Shown here one piece after another: positions 42,553-51,442 of a stretch of 53,642 bases of DNA. The notes under the pieces were generated by a model. It saw only the letters and a list, made by a program, of their open reading frames with translations, did no database searches and had not been told where the DNA came from. Source of the DNA: Ruminococcaceae bacterium UBA1036 (GTDB lineage: Bacteria; Bacillota; Clostridia; Oscillospirales; Acutalibacteraceae); assembly GCA_002316805.1 (NCBI GenBank), contig DCEF01000017.1:1-53642 (forward strand), written 5' to 3'. How positions within the stretch are numbered: the stretch's first letter is position 1; each line of letters starts with the position of its first letter. The position numbers were made by a program, and so were the translations under genes.

Positions 42553-42638
42553 GGAGGAGTTCCAGAGCGGTCAAATGGGACAGACTGTAAATCTGCTGCC
42601 TTACGGCTTCGTTGGTTCGAATCCATCCTCCTCCACCA
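42553..42638 (+). tRNA. tRNA-Tyr (GTA)
   Basis: Type II tRNA with a long variable arm (GCTGCCTTACGGCTTC region). Acceptor GGAGGAG with CTCCTCC, anticodon loop CTGTAAA giving GTA, CCA encoded at 42636-42638. It follows tRNA-Thr after 3 bp. Confidence 0.95.
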
Positions 42639-42729
42639 AAATTTACATCATTATTGTCCGCATTAGTCTTATGGCTGATGCGGACTTCCATTTATATGTT
42701 CTATACCAAAGTCTGGGTAATGTAAAATA

Positions 42730-42785
42730 TGAAATCCTATGATTTATTCGTTTTTCCCAGCTTTTTTACCGTCCACTAAACTGAA
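42730..42785. repeat. Imperfect dispersed repeat, copy A
   Basis: Begins ATGAAATCCTATGATTTATT and ends near CCACTAAACT. By eye it matches about three quarters of positions of copy B at 47990-48043. It lies between tRNA-Tyr and the terminator at 42784. Nature unknown, possibly the residue of a mobile element end. Confidence 0.4.
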
Positions 42786-42826
42786 ACGCCCTCCTGGTCT
42801 TAATGACCTGGAGGGCGTTTTGATTA
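42784..42826 (+). terminator. Terminator of the tRNA-Thr/Tyr operon
   Basis: Long stem: AAACGCCCTCC(T)GGTC at 42784-42799 with GACC(T)GGAGGGCGTTT at 42805-42820, loop TTAAT, followed by TGATTAT. The stem ends in an A/T block usable in both directions. Confidence 0.75.
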
Positions 42827-43053
42827 TATCGATAAATACAAAGTTGCCTATCAATATCATAAAGTCAAATTCTTTAAAACATGAGTAAAGTGAATATTAA
42901 GGATGAGATATCTGCCATAACTAAGGTGTGTTGCGTCTTCACAACCAATCATTTACATTTTCGCAGAATTCCAGCCATCCTGGCAATATGTCACGATAAC
43001 AGAGAGGCGGTTCCCCTGCACCCAGCAAATCTGTCACGAAGGTATCCGAATCT
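42827..43053. other. Spacer without recognisable gene
   Basis: The 227 bp between the tRNA terminator and the ABC exporter operon hold only short frames without a ribosome site or family resemblance. No promoter or terminator for the exporter operon was recognised here. Confidence 0.5.
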
Positions 43054-44826
43054 TCAGATGTCAACACCCTCGAATTGGCTGTTGTAAAGTTTTGCGTAAA
43101 AGCCGTTCTCTTTCATAAGGGAATCGTGGGTGCCGCGTTCAACGATGTGACCGTCTTTCATTACAAGGATCACGTCCGCCTCGCGGATTGTTGAAAGGCG
43201 GTGCGCCACGACAAAGCTGGTCCGCCCTTTCATCATGCGGGCAAAAGCGGACTGGATTTTCAGTTCGGTGCGCGTGTCAATCGAGCTGGTTGCTTCGTCC
43301 AGAATCAGCATTGGCGGCAAGCAAAGCATCACACGGGAAATGCAGAGAAGCTGTTTCTGGCCCTGGCTGATGTTTCCGCCATCCTCCTCAATCACCGTGT
43401 CATAGCCCTCCGGGAGGCGCTGGATAAAACTGTGCGCATGGGCGGCTTTGGCTGCCGCAACAATTTCTTCGTCGGTGGCGTCAGGCCTGCCGTAAGCGAT
43501 ATTCTCGCGGACAGTACCCGTTTTCATCCAGGTGTCCTGCAGCACCATGCCGTAACTCGCACGAAGCGAAGCCCGTGTAACGCTGCGGATATCCTTCCCG
43601 GCAACCTTGATACTGCCGCCGTCCACATCGTAAAAGCGCATTAAAAGGTTAATAAGCGTTGTCTTGCCACAGCCGGTCGGGCCAACGATTGCAATCCGCT
43701 GCCCCGGTTTTACGTCCAGATTTAAATTCTCAATCAGCGGACGTTCCGGCACATAGCGGAACGAAACATTTTTCAGGCTGACATGCCCGTCGCTCTGAAG
43801 TACGGTCGCGTCGGCCGGCTCCGGCAATTGATCAGTTTCGTCCAACAGTTGAAAAACGCGGGCTGCGCTGGCCAGCGCGTTTTCCAGCTCGGTCACGACG
43901 TCGGAAATGTCATTGAACGGTTTTGCGTACTGATTCGCGTAGCTGAGGAAGATGCTCAGCTGGCCGATGGTGATGCCTCCATTGATGGCGTAAAGGGCAC
44001 CGGTCAGGCCGACACAGGCGTATACCAGACTATTGATGCAGCGCGTTGTCGGGTTGACAAGGCTTGAGAAAAAAAGCGCTTTCATGCTGACGTCTTTTAA
44101 ACGGCTGTTGATTTTGTCAAAATCCGCAAGGCTGTCTGCTTCATGGCCGAAAGCCTGCACAACCTTCTGCCCTTCGATCATCTCGTTTACCATGGCGGTC
44201 TGCTCGCCGCGCACAACTGCCTGCCGCTTAAAATGGTGGTACGTGTGCTTCGAAATGAAACTTGCCGAGAACAAACTCAAAGGTGTCAGCAGCACAACGA
44301 CGAGCGTAATCTGGACATTCACGCTTAACATGAAGATAAGTGTCCCGAAAATTGTCAGCACGCCGGTAAAAAGCTCCGTAAATCCCATAAGCAGACCATC
44401 GGTAAATGTTTCCACATCTGCAATTACACGGCTCACAAGGTCACCGGAAGGATGTGCATCCAGATAGGAAAACGGCAGCGTCTGTAACTTGCGGATGGCC
44501 GCGTTGCGCAAATCGCGTGAAACGCAGTAGGTAATATGATTATTGCAGGCAGCAAGCGCCCACTGAGAAAAAAGCGCGGCCACCGTTGCAATCCCTATAA
44601 AAAAAATACATCTGCCAACCCCGGCAAAATTCACCTTGCCGGCGCTCAGCATAAAATCGATGGCATTGCCCGTTAGAACAGGCACATACAGCTGTGCTGC
44701 CACGCTGACGGCAGCACACAATACGCTGAGGATCACAAAGAAGCGGTAAGGTGCAATGCAGTGTAAAACACGCCGCAACGTTGCACGACTTTTGCCGCGG
44801 TCAAGCTTTCTCTTGGAAACAGCCAT
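43054..44826 (-). CDS. ABC exporter (half-transporter), catalytic-site subunit
   Basis: Fused TMD-NBD ABC-B type exporter of about 590 residues. Six hydrophobic helices fill residues 20-320. The NBD has Walker A GPTGCGKTT, a Q-loop MVLQDTWM, the signature NISQGQKQL (degenerate LSGGQ) and Walker B LILDEATSS with the catalytic Glu intact, then His in VVAHRLST. It forms a heterodimer with the upstream gene, like BmrCD or EfrAB, and probably exports drugs, peptides or lipids. Start ATG 44826 overlaps the upstream stop by one base (TGATG). Confidence 0.88.
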   Translation of the reverse strand: MAVSKRKLDRGKSRATLRRVLHCIAPYRFFVILSVLCAAVSVAAQLYVPVLTGNAIDFMLSAGKVNFAGVGRCIFFIGIATVAALFSQWALAACNNHITYCVSRDLRNAAIRKLQTLPFSYLDAHPSGDLVSRVIADVETFTDGLLMGFTELFTGVLTIFGTLIFMLSVNVQITLVVVLLTPLSLFSASFISKHTYHHFKRQAVVRGEQTAMVNEMIEGQKVVQAFGHEADSLADFDKINSRLKDVSMKALFFSSLVNPTTRCINSLVYACVGLTGALYAINGGITIGQLSIFLSYANQYAKPFNDISDVVTELENALASAARVFQLLDETDQLPEPADATVLQSDGHVSLKNVSFRYVPERPLIENLNLDVKPGQRIAIVGPTGCGKTTLINLLMRFYDVDGGSIKVAGKDIRSVTRASLRASYGMVLQDTWMKTGTVRENIAYGRPDATDEEIVAAAKAAHAHSFIQRLPEGYDTVIEEDGGNISQGQKQLLCISRVMLCLPPMLILDEATSSIDTRTELKIQSAFARMMKGRTSFVVAHRLSTIREADVILVMKDGHIVERGTHDSLMKENGFYAKLYNSQFEGVDI

Positions 44827-46559
44827 CAGCACTCACCGCCTTTCTTAAACTGGCTCTCATAGATTTCACGGTACGCTCCACAGCTCTTCAGCAGCTCCGC
44901 ATGTCTGCCACAGCCAACAAGCCGCCCATCATCCAGCACAAGGATCTGGTCGGCATGCTGAAGGCTGGAAGCACGCTGTGAAACGATAAACACCGTCATA
45001 TTGCCGGGAATAGCGGCAAGTGCCTTGCGCAGCGCGGCATCGGTTGCAAAGTCCAGTGCGCTGGCGCTGTCATCCAAAATAAGGATATCAGGCTTTTTCA
45101 CCAGCGCACGTGCAATGGTCAGGCGCTGCTTCTGCCCGCCGGAAAAGTTGCGGCCGCCCTGTTCGACCAATTCGTCCAGCCCTTTCGGCTTCGCCCGCAC
45201 GAAGTCGGCGGCCTGCGCCGTTTCAAGCGCATCCCAGAGGTCACTGTCCGTTGCCTTGTCGTTTCCCCAAAGAAGGTTCGAACGGATCGTGCCGGAAAAG
45301 AGCTGTGCCTTCTGCATCACGGTGCCAACGCATCCGCGGAGGGCCATCCTGGGCCAGTCCTGCACTGGCCTTCCAAAAATAGAAACTGTCCCGGCAGTGA
45401 CATCATAAAAGCGCGGGATCAGATTTACAAGACTCGACTTGCCGCTTCCCGTGCCGCCGATGACACCAATGGTTTGTCCACGTCCAGCACAAAAGTTAAT
45501 ATCGGTGAGGCTCTCATCGCCCGCGTCGGCGTATTTCAGGCTAACGTGGTCAAAGCGCACCGCATCCCCGGTATTTGCCGGAGCGTAGCCTGTGAGGTCC
45601 GACGGAAACTGCATGCCTGGTTTAAGATCCATCACTGTCTGCACACGGCCGGCGCACGCCAGTGCCTTTGAAACCTGAACAATCAAGTTGGCAAGTTTCA
45701 CAAGCTCAACCAAAATTTGCGTCATATAGCTGATCAGCGCAATCACATCGCCGGCAAGAAGGCCGCCAACGTTAATCTGGACGGCACCCGTGTTAAGGAT
45801 CGCGATTATCGCAAAATTGATGATGAGGTAGGTCAGAGGGTTCATCAACGCGGAGATGCGGCCCACATGCAGCTGCATTCCGGTCAAACGGCTGTTGGCG
45901 TCGCCAAACTGCTTCACTTCCGAATGCTGCTTGTTGAAAGCACGTACAACGCGTACCCCCGTGAGGTTTTCCCTTGTGATGCCAAGAACCGTATCCAACT
46001 GGTTTTGCACTTTTTTGTAGAGCGGCATGGTCCAAAACATGATGCCAAACACGACCACCGCCAAAGCCGGAATCGTGACGACAAAAATCATGGCGGCTTT
46101 CGCATTGATGGTGAAGGACAAGATCATTGCTCCAAAGATAATGAACGGGCTACGCAGAAAAAGCCGCAAGAACAGGTTCACGCCGTTCTGCACCTGGTTC
46201 ACGTCGCTGGTCATGCGCGTGATTAGCGTGCTGGTGCCAACCCTGTCCATCTCGGAGAAGCCAAGGGACTGGATGTGGCTGAACAGATCATGCCGCATTT
46301 CCGTAGCGCACCCCACAGCCGCTTTCGCTGCAAAATATTGGGCAATTACGCTGCAAACGAGGCTGACTGCTGCCAGCACGGCCAGCAGGCCGCAGGAGCG
46401 TAAAATATAGTCGGTCTTGTGGTCTTTTATGCCAACGTTGATTACGGAAGCCATCACAACCGGCACAGCCAGGTCGAATAGCGCTTCCAGCATTTTGAAA
46501 AGCGGTGCCAGAACGCATTCTTTCCTGTATTTCCGCATATAGGCGTGCAATCCCTTCAA
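44826..46559 (-). CDS. ABC exporter (half-transporter), degenerate-site subunit
   Basis: About 577 residues, six transmembrane helices then an NBD with Walker A GGTGSGKSS and canonical signature NFSGGQKQR. Walker B ends LILDDSASALD: the catalytic Glu is replaced by Asp-Ser, and the switch region reads IVSQRASS with Gln in place of His. So this NBD supplies the degenerate ATP site, paired with the downstream gene. Start TTG 46559 has AAAGGGG 8 nt upstream. An earlier frame start at 46640 adds 27 unconserved residues. Confidence 0.87.
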   Translation of the reverse strand: MKGLHAYMRKYRKECVLAPLFKMLEALFDLAVPVVMASVINVGIKDHKTDYILRSCGLLAVLAAVSLVCSVIAQYFAAKAAVGCATEMRHDLFSHIQSLGFSEMDRVGTSTLITRMTSDVNQVQNGVNLFLRLFLRSPFIIFGAMILSFTINAKAAMIFVVTIPALAVVVFGIMFWTMPLYKKVQNQLDTVLGITRENLTGVRVVRAFNKQHSEVKQFGDANSRLTGMQLHVGRISALMNPLTYLIINFAIIAILNTGAVQINVGGLLAGDVIALISYMTQILVELVKLANLIVQVSKALACAGRVQTVMDLKPGMQFPSDLTGYAPANTGDAVRFDHVSLKYADAGDESLTDINFCAGRGQTIGVIGGTGSGKSSLVNLIPRFYDVTAGTVSIFGRPVQDWPRMALRGCVGTVMQKAQLFSGTIRSNLLWGNDKATDSDLWDALETAQAADFVRAKPKGLDELVEQGGRNFSGGQKQRLTIARALVKKPDILILDDSASALDFATDAALRKALAAIPGNMTVFIVSQRASSLQHADQILVLDDGRLVGCGRHAELLKSCGAYREIYESQFKKGGEC

Positions 46560-46712
46560 AATAATTTCCCCTTTTTCCAGGCTGCCATTTTTCAGCCCAC
46601 CCCGATCAGCAGTGCGCTGCGGCAAAAGGCAGCCCTCCATCCGCCTGCTTCATTACATTCTCCCAATAACGAAGCAAAACCAAGTGGAGTGTTCTATTTT
46701 CAGATTGATTTT

Positions 46713-46740
46713 ATCATAGCACAAAACTATCAATATGAAA
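46713..46740 (-). promoter_or_regulatory. Candidate promoter of the ABC exporter operon
   Basis: Minus-strand TTTCAT (46735-46740) and TATGAT (46713-46718), 16-bp spacer, preceded by an extended TGC. It lies about 150 bp before the TTG start. Confidence 0.4.
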
Positions 46741-47068
46741 AATATCTTTTTTATGCCACAATAATACAAAATTCATATCATTACGGGAGAATTAGTGGAA
46801 TGGAAATCCGGCAGCCGCGCTATTCTCGACGGCTTTTGAGAAATGTGCTATATACCGGATACTGGCCTGAGAAAACCCGACAAAAAAGTAGCTTGAAGAT
46901 AATTGGCCTGATAAAATAGGAATAGACAAAGAAAGCAGAGCAATTATTATGAAGAGAAAAATATTTAATGCTGAGTCCGACGATAAGAAAAACGAAGAAT
47001 GAATAACGAAGTGCACGACTTGTCGGTGGGTATCACTCCACAGCTCTTGACTTCTCCAAAGAAAGGAA
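46741..47068. other. AT-rich spacer with doubtful small frames
   Basis: The 328 bp between the exporter promoter and the GNAT gene are AT-rich. A 39-codon plus-strand frame at 46801-46920 (starting MEIRQPRYSRRL, GGGAG 10 nt upstream) and a 17-codon frame at 46950-47003 are present, but neither resembles a known family. I treat them as unproven. Confidence 0.3.
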
Positions 47069-47860
47069 ATGCTTGTACAAATGAACCGCAAAATTAATAT
47101 GCTCGAAGAAGCACTAATTAATTCCATGCCATCCCTTCAAACCATCTTGGTAAACGGTTGGGTTGTTCGTATGAACAAAAACTATACCTATCGCGCAAAT
47201 TGCGTTTGCCCACTACTGTACAATAATTCAAATGCAGATGATGTTCATAGTCAAATACATATATGTGAGGAGCTTCTTATTTCCAATAAACTTCCTCCTG
47301 TTTTTAAAGTCACTCCTGCTTTACAAGATGGACTTGCTGAAATTTTACTAACTCGAGGCTATAAGAATGTCAAAACCGTAAATGTAATGCTTTGCAAAAT
47401 AGATAATATTGGGGCGGATAGTTTTTATGAAATTAGGAGTTTGGAAAAGCCAGACAATGAATGGTGTATAGCATCTTCAAAACTTGCAGGCCTTGTGCAA
47501 CCTGATTTAATCGATGTCCATTGTCAAAATTTAAGGAGCATTGCCGTCAAAGGTATTTTTGTAAAAGTAATAATAGGCAGCAAGATTGTAGGGTGCGGGT
47601 ACGGAACAATCGAACGCGGGTGCATCGGAATTTATGATCTTCATGTAGACGTAAATTTCAGACGCAGAGGAATAGGTACAGCCATTTGCCAATCAATCTT
47701 ACACTATGGTATTTTCCAGAATGCAAAATACGCTTATCTAATTGTAAATAGCAAAAATAAGAATGCTATTTCATTGTATGCGCAAATGGGATTTAGAGAA
47801 GTCTATTCATACAATTTTTATTGCAAGCCTAATAGTATTTATAAAATTGTAGATGCATAA
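47069..47860 (+). CDS. GNAT family N-acetyltransferase
   Basis: About 263 residues. The C-terminal third holds the GNAT acetyl-CoA loop FRRRGIGTAICQ (R-x2-G-x-G/A) and the closing NKNAISLYAQMGF. The N-terminal part (PSLQTILVNGW...YRANCVCPLL) matches the first half of two-domain GNAT proteins that read as W-PS-x-Q-x4-DGW. It is clearly AT-rich compared with the housekeeping genes and sits alone between exporter and two-component genes, so recent acquisition is likely. The start could also be the ATG four codons later. Substrate unknown. Confidence 0.8.
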   Translation: MLVQMNRKINMLEEALINSMPSLQTILVNGWVVRMNKNYTYRANCVCPLLYNNSNADDVHSQIHICEELLISNKLPPVFKVTPALQDGLAEILLTRGYKNVKTVNVMLCKIDNIGADSFYEIRSLEKPDNEWCIASSKLAGLVQPDLIDVHCQNLRSIAVKGIFVKVIIGSKIVGCGYGTIERGCIGIYDLHVDVNFRRRGIGTAICQSILHYGIFQNAKYAYLIVNSKNKNAISLYAQMGFREVYSYNFYCKPNSIYKIVDA

Positions 47861-47989
47861 TTATACCAAGTTTTGTTTTACTTATTGCTTCACATCCACT
47901 CCGCACGCCCACATTCCGAAATCGGTTGGATATCTTCAAATACTTTCGCAGGCATTTATAGCCGGAATGGAACTTGCCGTTCCAATTAC

Positions 47990-48043
47990 ATGAAATCTTA
48001 TGGCTTATTCGTTTTTTAGCCTCTTTATTGCCCACCAAATTAA
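47990..48043. repeat. Imperfect dispersed repeat, copy B
   Basis: Starts ATGAAATCTTATGGCTTATT and ends near CCACCAAATT. It is the counterpart of 42730-42785 and in the same orientation. The two copies bracket the ABC exporter and GNAT genes (about 5.2 kb). Confidence 0.4.
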
Positions 48044-48064
48044 GGCGGGGTTTGCTACCATTCT

Positions 48065-49471
48065 TTATATCCTGTGCATTTCAGTCATAGACGTAGCTTT
48101 CACTTGCAGGGGAATTTTAATAGTAACCCTACCTCCACCAGTTTCAGCTGAGTTTTCAACCTTCAAAGAGCCGTGATGCAATTTTATAATTGCATCTGTA
48201 ATAGACAAACCGATTCCAAAATGTGTATCTGCACTTCTGTTTTTATCTCCCATATAAAATTGTGATGTTGCATTTTTTAAATCTTCCTGTGAAAAGCCTT
48301 TGCCGCTGTCAACAATACAGAAAATCATGTGCTGTCCAACGGCTTCTGTTGAAATATTGATTTTGCCATGTTCTGGGCTATAGTCTACCGCATTTGAAAC
48401 AACATTCATAATTGCCCGCCCAAGCAAATTGGAATCAGCTGTGAACTCCTGTGGTAGATCCTTTTGAATGAGGTCAACCTCCAATTGTTTGGCGGTCGCA
48501 AGCCCATTTGCCTGATCTTCCAGCCCTTTCACAAATTGTTTAGTATCTATTTTCTGTAAATCTACCGAATAGCCAGCTTCCACTTGCGTTAGATTAATCA
48601 GCATTTTAAGATATCGCTCCATTCGAGCTGTGTTCCTCAAAATGTAGTTGGTATACTTCTGCTGTTCGTCTGTCAACCGCGAATCTCTGAGCAATTCCGC
48701 ATTGCCCCTGATAATCGTAAGCGGTGTCTTTATATCATGGGCAAGCGCAGATGTTTGCTCTTTTTTTGTCTGTTCCATGCGCCATTGTTGCTCCAGAGAT
48801 AATTTCAGTTCAGATTTCATATCTGATATGGATAAAAGAATATGATTGAATTCTTGAATTCCCGAAGGGCGAATTTCAAAATCAAGATCTTTTTCCTTAA
48901 TTTTTTGAGTAGCATCCATTAATGGCTGTAGTTGTTTTCTTAAACGTTTGGCAAATAGAGTTGTGACTATAAAACATCCTACTAAACAGTTAGCAATACA
49001 AACAATGATTAACAGCTTATTAATGTTTGGAAGAGCACTGTTCATCCAGCCAACGGTATACCTTGAACCGATGTAGTAGTGCAGGATGCAAATACCATCT
49101 TCACGTTTGATTGGCAGATAACAATCATCAGGAGTTGCCGGAGAATATTTTCCTTCGGCATAGGAAATTGCATTTTCCATTTCTGATTTATCCATATTGC
49201 TTTGCAAAACAATATGATTTACTGATACATAAACATATGTGCAGGACGCGGGAATTAGTTTACTGTCAAATGGTTTGACTGTGGCAATCTTTGGCTCCAT
49301 GTTTTTAGCCTGCACTTCACTGGAATTTGCATATGTGTATAAACCTGTACTCATTCCTACACTAAAAAGGCTATAGGGAATCACCAGCGCCAGCATCAGC
49401 ATCAGCGCTATGGCAAACAGATATTCTAAAAATACAATTTTGAGTGAAGGAGAATGCTTCCTTATAGCCAT
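48065..49471 (-). CDS. Sensor histidine kinase (lantibiotic-type LanK-like)
   Basis: About 468 residues: transmembrane helix 1 (about 15-40), an extracytoplasmic sensor loop of about 110 residues, helix 2 (about 150-175), HAMP region, HisKA with ALAHDIKTPLTII (phospho-His) and HATPase motifs NVVSNAVDYSP, DSGKGFS and FGIGLSI. The ALAHDIKTPLT sequence and the genomic link with MutFEG genes fit kinases controlling bacteriocin immunity. Start ATG 49471 overlaps the regulator gene by 10 bp. Confidence 0.88.
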   Translation of the reverse strand: MAIRKHSPSLKIVFLEYLFAIALMLMLALVIPYSLFSVGMSTGLYTYANSSEVQAKNMEPKIATVKPFDSKLIPASCTYVYVSVNHIVLQSNMDKSEMENAISYAEGKYSPATPDDCYLPIKREDGICILHYYIGSRYTVGWMNSALPNINKLLIIVCIANCLVGCFIVTTLFAKRLRKQLQPLMDATQKIKEKDLDFEIRPSGIQEFNHILLSISDMKSELKLSLEQQWRMEQTKKEQTSALAHDIKTPLTIIRGNAELLRDSRLTDEQQKYTNYILRNTARMERYLKMLINLTQVEAGYSVDLQKIDTKQFVKGLEDQANGLATAKQLEVDLIQKDLPQEFTADSNLLGRAIMNVVSNAVDYSPEHGKINISTEAVGQHMIFCIVDSGKGFSQEDLKNATSQFYMGDKNRSADTHFGIGLSITDAIIKLHHGSLKVENSAETGGGRVTIKIPLQVKATSMTEMHRI

Positions 49472-50121
49472 TTGTACCCGATCCCCCATACTGTTGATAT
49501 TGGTGACAAATCATAAACAGCAAGTTTTGCCCGTATGTTTTTAATATGTTCCGCAATTGTGGATGGGTCGCTCTCCCAGCCCGGGCCATAGATAGCTTCA
49601 CAAATTTGGTCCCTGGAGAAAACCTGCCCCCGATTTTTGGCAAGGAATTCACAGATGTTATATTCGCCTTTTGTCAATGGAATAATTTTATTATTAATGC
49701 TTACTTCCTTTGCCGACAGGTCAAACCTGACACCGGATGCGCAAAGGATACTATGCTTCTCACGCTGTTCCCTTCTTAGATGGGCATTTACTCTCGCCCT
49801 TAACTCTCCTGTACCAAATGGCTTTGCTATGTAATCGTCTGCACCCAATCCAAGGCCGTTCATGATATCCGTCTCCATTGTTTTGGCAGTCAGAAATAGA
49901 ATGGGACAGTCAACAATTCCCCGAATTTTCCGGCAAAAAGTGAAGCCATCAATTCCGGGCATCATAACATCCAGCAAAATCAAGTCATAATCTGTAATGA
50001 TGTTAAGATCTACTTCATCCACATTTGCAGCCGTCATCACAACATGGTTGTCTTTTTGCAGAGAATTTTTGATTAACGCCAGTATATCCGGCTCATCGTC
50101 AACTGCAAGTATTTTTGCCAC
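49462..50121 (-). CDS. OmpR/PhoB family response regulator
   Basis: About 219 residues: receiver domain with DDE acidic pocket, phospho-Asp in LILLDVMMPG, Thr in LFLTAK and Lys in IAKPF, followed by a winged-helix DNA-binding domain (LTKGEYNICEFLAKN and RDQICEAIYG, TVWGIGYKW at the end). Start GTG 50121 has AAGGAGTG 8 nt upstream. The earlier frame start has no ribosome site. Expected to control the downstream-encoded immunity transporter at 50.7-52.9 kb. Confidence 0.92.
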   Translation of the reverse strand: MAKILAVDDEPDILALIKNSLQKDNHVVMTAANVDEVDLNIITDYDLILLDVMMPGIDGFTFCRKIRGIVDCPILFLTAKTMETDIMNGLGLGADDYIAKPFGTGELRARVNAHLRREQREKHSILCASGVRFDLSAKEVSINNKIIPLTKGEYNICEFLAKNRGQVFSRDQICEAIYGPGWESDPSTIAEHIKNIRAKLAVYDLSPISTVWGIGYKWL

Positions 50122-50150
50122 TTTATCCACTCCTTCCATGAATCAGCAAT

Positions 50151-50179
50151 CAGTATAACTGCAAAACGGTTAATAATCA
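50151..50179 (-). promoter_or_regulatory. Promoter of the two-component operon
   Basis: Minus-strand TTGATT (50174-50179) and TATACT (50151-50156), 17-bp spacer, about 30 bp before the GTG start. Confidence 0.75.
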
Positions 50180-50699
50180 AGTTCGCCTTATTTTGGCATA
50201 AATTCTGCTAATGCTACCTAATCAAATTAAAATTTTGTTTCATCCTGCTGCCTAAATTAACCGCGATTGCTTCTCTATCATTTTATATTTTTATAATTTT
50301 ATAATAAAGATATTAAAAAGTTAACAACGCATTTGGTACCTTGCGGCAGATGCTTTACAAGTCCTTTGGCTTGTGACATACAATCCACATCTGACTTTAC
50401 TTAATTTGGAATACAATAAAGATCATCAAAAATCACTATTTTACGAAACACGTTGATTCATCCGCCAAATTTAGGACCGTCCACAGTTTCATTTATAAGG
50501 CCTGATAAGTTTTACCTTCATATACAATTTGCGTGGCATTTTCTGCTTTTCATTATGCAGGCAACTTTATCTCCATTCCTCATCTGATTCACCTGCCTAA
50601 TGACGGAATTGCCTATGGTACGTCCGGTAAAGATTATGATAAGTACAACTACCAAAAGGGTGTCAGCAGATGGCCAACACCCTATGTTTCCTGATAAAA
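50180..50699. other. 520-bp spacer, probably non-coding or decayed
   Basis: AT-rich gap between the LanG-like gene and the regulator promoter. Only short frames are present: a minus-strand 69-codon frame at 50518-50727 that runs into the LanG-like gene in another frame, and a 26-codon frame near 50310-50390 (MSQAKGLVKHLPQGTK). None has a good ribosome site, and I recognise no bacteriocin precursor. The fragments may be remnants of a lost gene. Confidence 0.4.
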
Positions 50700-51440
50700 T
50701 TAGTCGTAACTTTTTCTTCCTTCCCAATTTCTGAACCAGAGAAGACTTAAAACAAAAGCAATGATAGTTGCTGGTATTGCAATTATCAAGCCTTTTTGCA
50801 TTTCTGCATGCCCGAAGGATTTTGCCGGATTCAGCCAGTTGTATACCAGATAATCACATAGCCGTGCGTTCCATGTGCACGGGAGATAGTACCACTTACC
50901 GTCACCAAGCCCTGTTAGTGCCAGAGCGGAAATCAGGCTTTCCGATATTCCGAGTCCTATGGAAGCCCCCCGCCCATACTGGAGACTGACAAACAAGTGC
51001 AGAATATAAAGGAAAACGCTTCCGGCAATCAACAAGACTGCCGCTTTTAAGTACATGAGTGTAGGAGCCGTTTTAAACCCGACCGCAAACACGCCTATTG
51101 CAAGGGCAATTGAAAGAATTCCCATCAACAGCATGACAATCAATTTGCTTGAATACGCTATGGTACGTGATTTTATACCGCACAGCAGAGTTTGAAAGCT
51201 GCCGGCTTGCCCTTCCTGCTCAATTGCTTTGCTGCATACAAGGCTTATAATCAATGGAAATGAAATACCGATAAACTCAAAATACCCGCTGATTTTTGAA
51301 TCTTGCTTCCACGGGGATACGGAATAATAAACTAAAAACAGAGTTACCGTCACTAAAGGAATCAGAACATGTATCCATAACATGAATGTGTGCTTGAATT
51401 TATAGCAGTCGGAACGAATACAATGTATAAGAGCTAACAT
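50700..51440 (-). CDS. Lantibiotic immunity ABC transporter permease, MutG/SpaG family
   Basis: 246 residues with six hydrophobic helices, ABC-2 type permease. GDGKWYYLPCTWNARLCDYL near the C-terminus is typical of the MutG/SpaG branch. With LanE- and LanF-like partners it would expel a lantibiotic or similar cationic peptide from the membrane. GGAGGT lies 9 nt before the ATG, inside the end of the LanE-like gene. Confidence 0.85.
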   Translation of the reverse strand: MLALIHCIRSDCYKFKHTFMLWIHVLIPLVTVTLFLVYYSVSPWKQDSKISGYFEFIGISFPLIISLVCSKAIEQEGQAGSFQTLLCGIKSRTIAYSSKLIVMLLMGILSIALAIGVFAVGFKTAPTLMYLKAAVLLIAGSVFLYILHLFVSLQYGRGASIGLGISESLISALALTGLGDGKWYYLPCTWNARLCDYLVYNWLNPAKSFGHAEMQKGLIIAIPATIIAFVLSLLWFRNWEGRKSYD

Positions 51441-51442
51441 TA

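Noticed and set aside
46801..46920. 39-residue plus-strand protein before the GNAT gene
   Set aside because: Plausible ribosome site but no recognisable family and AT-rich context; left as an unproven frame in the spacer entry.
50518..50727. 69-codon minus-strand frame as a bacteriocin precursor
   Set aside because: No leader/core pattern (GG or FNLD-type), poor ribosome site, and it runs into the LanG-like gene in another frame.
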